From Methylobacterium sp. FF17 (GTDB lineage Bacteria > Pseudomonadota > Alphaproteobacteria > Rhizobiales > Beijerinckiaceae), in NCBI RefSeq assembly GCF_025813715.1, contig NZ_CP107532.1, positions 2,294,001 through 2,358,000 of the forward strand: a stretch of DNA of 64,000 nucleotides, read 5' to 3'. How positions within the stretch are numbered: the stretch's first letter is position 1; every line of letters begins with the position of its first letter. Below, piece by piece: positions 60,059 through 64,000 of this stretch. The position numbers were made by a program, and so were the translations under genes. Below the pieces are notes generated by a model that did no database searches, was not told the DNA's origin, and was given only the letters and a program-made list of their open reading frames with translations.

Positions 60059-60614
60059 CCTCGCGGGGGCCGCGGCCAACAGCGCGCCGCCGGTCCCGCC
60101 GAAGGCGGCGGCCCTCCCGGCCTCGGCCAACATCTGCGAGCGCGAGATGGCCGGCGCCTCGGCCCGGCACGGCGTGCCCCTCGGCGTGCTCTACGCGGTC
60201 GGGCTCACCGAGAGCGGCAAGCGCGGCTCCCTGCAGCCCTATGCGATGAACATCCAGGGCCGGGCCTATTTCGGCAGCAGCGCGGCCGACGTGATGGGGC
60301 AGCTCGCCCAGGCTCGGGCGAGCGGGATCAAGCTCGTGGATCTCGGCTGCATGCAGATCAACCACCATTACCACCGCGAGAAGTTCGCCAGCCTGGAGGC
60401 GATGATCGATCCGCGCCAGAACGTGGACTACGCCACCCTATTCCTGAAGCAGCTCAAGGCGCGCGAGGGCAGCTGGACCCTGGCGGTGGCGCGCTACCAT
60501 GCGGGGCCGAACAACAACCCGGCCCAGAAGCTCTACGTCTGCCGGGTCATCACCAACATGGTGGCCTCGGGCTTCGGGGCCTGGACGCCGGGCGCGCGCA
60601 GCTTCTGCCAGTGA
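60012..60614 (+). CDS. Lytic transglycosylase domain protein (flagellar muramidase candidate)
   Basis: The 200-residue protein has a signal peptide (about 1-24) and a single SLT domain: catalytic Glu67 in VGLTESGK, the GCMQINHHYH stretch, and AVARYHAGPNNNP near the C-terminus. Alphaproteobacterial flagella use separate enzymes of this type (PleA, SltF) to open peptidoglycan for the rod, complementing the rod-binding protein at 39422. Its first 47 bases overlap the end of fliK in another frame, so translation is probably coupled. Confidence 0.85.
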   Translation: MRAFRLTLTAAAFTSSLAGAAANSAPPVPPKAAALPASANICEREMAGASARHGVPLGVLYAVGLTESGKRGSLQPYAMNIQGRAYFGSSAADVMGQLAQARASGIKLVDLGCMQINHHYHREKFASLEAMIDPRQNVDYATLFLKQLKAREGSWTLAVARYHAGPNNNPAQKLYVCRVITNMVASGFGAWTPGARSFCQ

Positions 60615-60674
60615 GCGGGGCGCGCCAGGGCGTCACCGTCGGTCCAAGCGAGGTTCTCGGCTCACGCGAGCTTC

Positions 60675-61352
60675 TCAGCCGATGAAGGTGTAGCCCATGA
60701 AGCGCTTGGCCTCGATCGGGTCGTAGCCGAGGCGCTCGCTGAGCTTCTTGCGCAGCTTGCTCACGTGCCCCTCGATCACGCTCTCCTCGACGCCATTGCT
60801 GTAGACCCCGTAGACGATGTTGTAGATCTGGGCCTTCGTCATGCGCCGGCCCCGGTTGCGCACCAGGCATTCGAGGATGTGGCGCTCACGGCGGGGCAGG
60901 GCCAGCTTCTCGCCGTCCACCTCGGGGTCGCGCCCGTCGAAGTGCACCTTCAGGCGCTCGGCCTGCGCCGGGGCGGCGGGGGCGGCCTGCGCGTTGACCC
61001 GGCGCCAGATCGCCTCCGAGCGCGCGAGGATCTCGCGGATATGCACGGGCTTGGGCAGCACGTCGTCGATGCCGGCCTCGAACAGCTGGAGCGTCTGGTC
61101 GAGGGAGCGCACGTCGCTGAGCGCGATGATCGGCGCGCGCGACATCTTGCGGATCAGGCTCGCGCATTTCGCCCGGCCCTCGAAATCGCCCAGCAGGAAG
61201 CCCTGGATCGCCTCCCGGTCGACGCGCGAGGAAGATTGAAACCAGTGGGTGAATTCCTGCGGGTCGAGGCCGAGGGACGAGATCCCCTCGCGATCGAAGC
61301 TGGCCTTGTACCCGGAATTCACCGATGGCCGGGCATCCACCAGGACATACAT
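60675..61352 (-). CDS. ftcR: FtcR-family flagellar transcriptional regulator, copy 2
   Basis: The 225-residue protein has a receiver-like domain with Asp56 in LLGDFEG at the phosphoacceptor position and Lys-Pro in LPKPVHIRE, and an OmpR-type winged helix ending VEGHVSKLRKKLSERLGYDP and AKRFMGYTFIG. This copy keeps residues that copy 1 (20595) has changed and is better placed to be the orthologue of Brucella FtcR, which lies next to flhB/fliG-type genes. FtcR turns on flagellar operons including hook genes. A CtrA-like box and inverted repeat lie upstream. Confidence 0.9.
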   Translation of the reverse strand: MYVLVDARPSVNSGYKASFDREGISSLGLDPQEFTHWFQSSSRVDREAIQGFLLGDFEGRAKCASLIRKMSRAPIIALSDVRSLDQTLQLFEAGIDDVLPKPVHIREILARSEAIWRRVNAQAAPAAPAQAERLKVHFDGRDPEVDGEKLALPRRERHILECLVRNRGRRMTKAQIYNIVYGVYSNGVEESVIEGHVSKLRKKLSERLGYDPIEAKRFMGYTFIG

Positions 61353-61428
61353 CTCTCTAGGCTCCCGGGCGTCCCGCGTAAGCCGGAGGATTAGCGAATC
61401 CGGCGGTAAACGCAAGACAACCGCAGGT

Positions 61429-61445
61429 TTGATCCATCTTTAACC
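61429..61445. promoter_or_regulatory. CtrA-like box TTGA-N7-TTAACC
   Basis: The plus-strand sequence ttga-tccatct-ttaacc differs from TTAA-N7-TTAACC at one base. It lies 77-93 bp upstream of the ftcR start. The same type of box, exact, lies before copy 1 of ftcR (20387-20401). Confidence 0.5.
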
Positions 61446-61459
61446 TATCGCGAGCTTGC

Positions 61460-61478
61460 AACTACACAAGATGTAGTT
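61460..61478. promoter_or_regulatory. Inverted repeat aactaca-caaga-tgtagtt
   Basis: Perfect 7-bp arms flank a 5-bp spacer, 108-126 bp upstream of ftcR and just beyond the CtrA-like box. The 7-5-7 layout and similar spacer (caaga versus cacga) recall the element upstream of flagellin at 23994-24012, though the arms differ. Confidence 0.45.
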
Positions 61479-61774
61479 CAACAATCGTGTCGACAGATTT
61501 CAAACTTGCGATGCATTGGCGATGATCTCGCATTCGCACGAACCCGTGATCGAACGCGGGCGGTTGCATGAAGACGATGCAGGCCAGCGATGGGGGCCCT
61601 GTTATCTCGCCCGATGTGAGAGTCCGCCATCACGAAGACTTCTACCGCAGCCACCCCGCCTTGCGAGGGACGTGGGCTGCGCCGTGCTCTTGCTTCAGCG
61701 AGCGGAATCCAACGCCCATTCGGGCATCACATGCAGGATGTCGCAGGCTCCGGCCGAAGCGGGCGAATCCCGGA

Positions 61775-62227
61775 TCAGGCCGAGGCGTGGGAGAGGCGGG
61801 CCCCGGCGAGCGCGGTCTCGAAACCGCCGAGGCAGAAATCCGGGCCGACCTGATCGGCGAGGATTCGCTGGATGGCGACGCCGACATAGACCCCGTCGAG
61901 GATGAGCTTGAAGAACACGGTCACGGGTTCGGTGACGAACTCCATGTCGAGGACGACGGTGAGCGAACTGCCCCACTCGAAGCGCATGTCGGCCCCGTCC
62001 GCGTAGGCGATGGTGGCTTCCTTGAAGAAGGGTTCGGCGGAGGAGGCGACGAGGTCGGCGATGTTGCCGTGGCGCGCCGCCTGGACCCAGCCGATCAGGA
62101 TACCGCCGTCGAGGAGGCAGAGTTCGGCGATGAAGTCCCGGATCGCCGTGGCGAAGACACGCTCGGCGTCGGCAAGGATGCCGGCTCCGGGTGCGAATTC
62201 CGTCGCAGGAAACGCCTCGGTCATCAT
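61775..62227 (-). CDS. Unknown protein encoded directly after flhB
   Basis: The 150-residue protein has no signal peptide or clear membrane segment. It has a helical N-terminal half (AERVFATAIRDFIAELCLLD) and a beta-rich C-terminal half (RFEWGSSLTVVLDMEFVTEP, then VTVFFKLILDGVYVGVAIQR). I do not recognise a family. Its start (ATGATGA) overlaps the flhB stop by 4 bases, so it is translationally coupled to flhB and likely to have a flagellar function. Base composition is like its neighbours. Confidence 0.7.
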   Translation of the reverse strand: MMTEAFPATEFAPGAGILADAERVFATAIRDFIAELCLLDGGILIGWVQAARHGNIADLVASSAEPFFKEATIAYADGADMRFEWGSSLTVVLDMEFVTEPVTVFFKLILDGVYVGVAIQRILADQVGPDFCLGGFETALAGARLSHASA

Positions 62228-63285
62228 CGGGCCTTCGAGAACAGGAAGAACAGGATCTGAGCCACTGCGCTGTAGAACTCCGCCGGAATCATCTGGTCCA
62301 CCTCGACACTGTCGTACAGGGACCTTGCGAGAGGCTTGTCTTCCACGACAGCGATGCCGTTCGCCTCGGCGATTTCTCGGATGCGCAGGGCCACGAGGTC
62401 CTTGCCCTTGGCCATGACCAGGGGGGCGGGCTGCTCGTCGCGGGCGTAGCGCAGGGCGATGGCGTAGTGCGTGGGGTTCGCGATCACCACCGTGGCCTGC
62501 TTGACGTTGGCGAGCATGCGCTTGCGCGAGCGGTCCTGCGCCAGCGAGCGCAGGCGGCTCTTCACCAGGGGATCGCCCTCGGTCTGCTTGTGCTCGTCCT
62601 TGAGGTCCTGCTTCGACATGCGCAGGGAGCGCTGCCAGCGCATGCGCGACCAGACGAGGTCGGCCGCCACGATGACGATCGTGGCGATGCACACGACCGA
62701 GATGAGCCGGACCGAGACGGTCAGGATGAGATCCGGGATCTGGCTCGGGTCGGCGAACATGGCACTCACGGCTTTGCCGCCCTCCGAGCGCAGGAGTAGC
62801 AGGGCGATGAGACTGACACTTAAAAATTTAAGGAGCGATTTCAGGAACTCGACCTGACCCGCCTTTCCGAAGATCCGTCCCCAGCCCGCCGCCGGCGAGA
62901 TGCGCGACCATTGCGGGCGGATCCGCTCGCCGACGAGGCTCGGCACGTTCTGGATCAGGGACGCGACGAGCCCGCAGCCCCCGATGATCAGCACGATGGG
63001 GATGAGGAAGCGCGCGGCCGCCATCGCGGTCGCTTCGAGGAGGCGCGCCACATCCTGGTTGTTCTCCAGGGCGAAATCGCGGGGATGGTCGAGGAAGGGC
63101 GCGAGCGCCTGGAGCAGGGGGGCGACCCCGTCCCGGACCACGAAGCTGAGGGCGATCAGCAGCCCGAGGATCGAGGCGAAGACCGGCGCCTCGCGGGAGA
63201 ACGGCACGTTGCCCTTGTCGAGGGCCTCGCGGATCTTCCGCTCGGTGGCGTCTTCGGTCTTGCTCTCCTGGTCTTCGTCGGACAT
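62224..63285 (-). CDS. flhB: Flagellar export switch protein FlhB
   Basis: The 353-residue protein has four membrane helices in the first half and a cytoplasmic domain with the self-cleaving NPTH motif at 270-273 (VVIANPTHYAIALRY). FlhB switches export specificity from rod/hook to filament after cleavage; it interacts with FliK (57995). Length is normal. A short AT-rich run near 62818-62836 stands out within the gene. fliG lies upstream on the same strand with a 27-bp gap. Confidence 0.96.
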   Translation of the reverse strand: MSDEDQESKTEDATERKIREALDKGNVPFSREAPVFASILGLLIALSFVVRDGVAPLLQALAPFLDHPRDFALENNQDVARLLEATAMAAARFLIPIVLIIGGCGLVASLIQNVPSLVGERIRPQWSRISPAAGWGRIFGKAGQVEFLKSLLKFLSVSLIALLLLRSEGGKAVSAMFADPSQIPDLILTVSVRLISVVCIATIVIVAADLVWSRMRWQRSLRMSKQDLKDEHKQTEGDPLVKSRLRSLAQDRSRKRMLANVKQATVVIANPTHYAIALRYARDEQPAPLVMAKGKDLVALRIREIAEANGIAVVEDKPLARSLYDSVEVDQMIPAEFYSAVAQILFFLFSKAR

Positions 63286-63312
63286 CGCAGCATCAAGCCG
63301 GCCACGGTGGCG

Positions 63313-64000
63313 CTAGCGCACCAGGGCTTCGGCCTCGCCCCCGCCGTTGATCTCGATGTCGCCGCGCCCCGCCATCTCCAGGGCGAGGTCGGTGATGCTG
63401 CGGCGCGCCTCGGTCACGTCCTTCTGGGCCGCCGGCTCGCCGCCGTTCAGTTCGTGCTCCACCATGCGGCGTACACGGGCCGAGAGCGCCCCGAGGATGA
63501 CCCCCCGGAACTCCGCCTCGGTGCCCTTCAGCGCCAGGATCAGGCGGTCGTTGGGCACGGCGTCGAACAGGGTGGTGCGGGCGCGCGGCGCCAGCTTGAC
63601 GATGTCGTCGAAGGTGAAGAGCAGCCCCTTGAGGATCTCCACCGATTTCGGGCGCGATTCGGAGAGGCTGGAGAGCACCTCGTCGATCTGGGTCCGCTCC
63701 ATCTTGTTGATGATGTCGGCCATTTTGGCATGGGTGTCGGCCCCGGCGTTGCGGGCGCCGTTGGCGAGCAGGTCCTCGTGCAGGGCCTGCTCGATGATCG
63801 CGATCACCGCCTCGCCCACCGGCTTGAAGCTCAGCATCCGCCGCATCACCGTGTTGCGGGTGGGCTGGGGCAGGTGGGACATCACCTTGGCCGCCGCCGC
63901 CGGCTTCAGGCGCGACAGGATCAGGGCCGCCGTCTGGGGGTGTTCCTTGACGACGTAGCTCGCGATCACCGATTCGCCGACCTCGGACATGCGCTCCCAG
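63313..64000 (-). CDS. fliG: Flagellar motor switch protein FliG (N-terminal part cut by window edge)
   Basis: About 228 codons are visible and the frame continues open to the edge (WERMSEVGESVIASYVVKEH). The middle-domain EHPQT motif and the C-terminal torque domain (DDIVKLAPRARTTLFDAVPN, VILGALSARVRRMVEHELNG) are clear. FliG is usually about 340 residues, so about 110 N-terminal residues that bind FliF lie beyond the window. The Met at 63990 is internal, not the start. fliG is transcribed toward flhB; fliN, fliM and motA are expected upstream. Confidence 0.95.
   Translation of the reverse strand, partial: WERMSEVGESVIASYVVKEHPQTAALILSRLKPAAAAKVMSHLPQPTRNTVMRRMLSFKPVGEAVIAIIEQALHEDLLANGARNAGADTHAKMADIINKMERTQIDEVLSSLSESRPKSVEILKGLLFTFDDIVKLAPRARTTLFDAVPNDRLILALKGTEAEFRGVILGALSARVRRMVEHELNGGEPAAQKDVTEARRSITDLALEMAGRGDIEINGGGEAEALVR

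Larger units (their letters stand above)
61353..61774. promoter_or_regulatory. Upstream region of the second ftcR gene
   Basis: No gene is convincing in these 422 bp between ftcR and the end of the flhB operon, both on the minus strand. The part from 61380 to 61510 is less GC-rich than the surroundings. It carries the CtrA-like box (61429-61445) and an inverted repeat (61460-61478), both in promoter position for ftcR. Confidence 0.6.

Noticed and set aside
61516..61774. Plus-strand frames between ftcR and the flhB operon
   Set aside because: They run on antisense into the unknown gene after flhB and show no conserved features.
1..64000. CRISPR arrays, tRNA or rRNA genes, insertion sequences, phage genes
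   Set aside because: No regularly spaced repeats, cloverleaf-like sequence, rRNA signature or transposase/integrase motif was seen on either strand.

Overview
The window is strongly GC-rich and densely coded. It reads as chromosome of an alphaproteobacterium of the order Hyphomicrobiales, most likely a Methylobacterium/Methylorubrum-type organism. The order-level clue is the flagellar gene set: FtcR regulators, FlaF/FlbT, MotC/MotE and a DUF1217 protein sit in rhizobial-type gene clusters. The genus is an inference from general style (GC content, PHA depolymerase, FtcR clusters); no marker in the window proves it.

Positions 1-20.3 kb are ordinary chromosomal background. They hold RNase HI (cut by the left edge), a two-gene unit of a YqcI/YcgG (GntA/DcsA-type) haem enzyme and a DUF1989 protein, an APP1-like phosphatase, a cupin, a TetR/COQ9-like regulator, YbjN-proC, ubiK, an OmpR-type two-component system, a GST, an intracellular PHB depolymerase, a secreted protein, an ABC exporter, an MFS carrier with a PRC-barrel protein, a small lipoprotein and a FUSC-family membrane protein.

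From 20.6 kb to the right edge the window is a flagellar island bracketed by two FtcR-family regulators (20.6-21.3 kb on the plus strand, 60.7-61.35 kb on the minus strand). Block 1 is a very large flagellin (minus strand), a PilZ protein and an unknown membrane protein. Block 2 is DUF1217-flgF-fliI, then flgE-flgK-flgL-flaF-flbT-flgD-fliQ. Block 3 is flhA-fliR-(FliJ-like)-rod-binding protein-(FlgN-like)-(FliL-like). Next come a SugE/Gdx-type SMR exporter and a heparinase II/III-like protein on the opposite strand. Block 4 is flgB-flgC-fliE-flgG-flgA-flgI-motE-flgH-fliL-fliP. A reversed LysR/racemase pair interrupts it before fliF-fliH-motB-motC-fliK-lytic transglycosylase. After the second FtcR, a minus-strand operon reads fliG (cut by the right edge)-flhB-unknown protein. 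fliM, fliN and motA are not in the window and probably lie beyond the right edge.

Together these genes encode nearly the whole basal body, export gate, rod, hook, filament and stator-associated proteins. CtrA-like boxes precede both FtcR genes, which suggests the usual alphaproteobacterial hierarchy of CtrA, then FtcR, then structural genes, with FlaF/FlbT adjusting flagellin output. The observations most worth following are the guanidine-chemistry gene pair at 1 kb, the duplicated and diverged FtcR regulators, a sequence module shared by flagellin and FlgK, the non-flagellar genes lodged in the island, and several small unnamed proteins inside flagellar operons.
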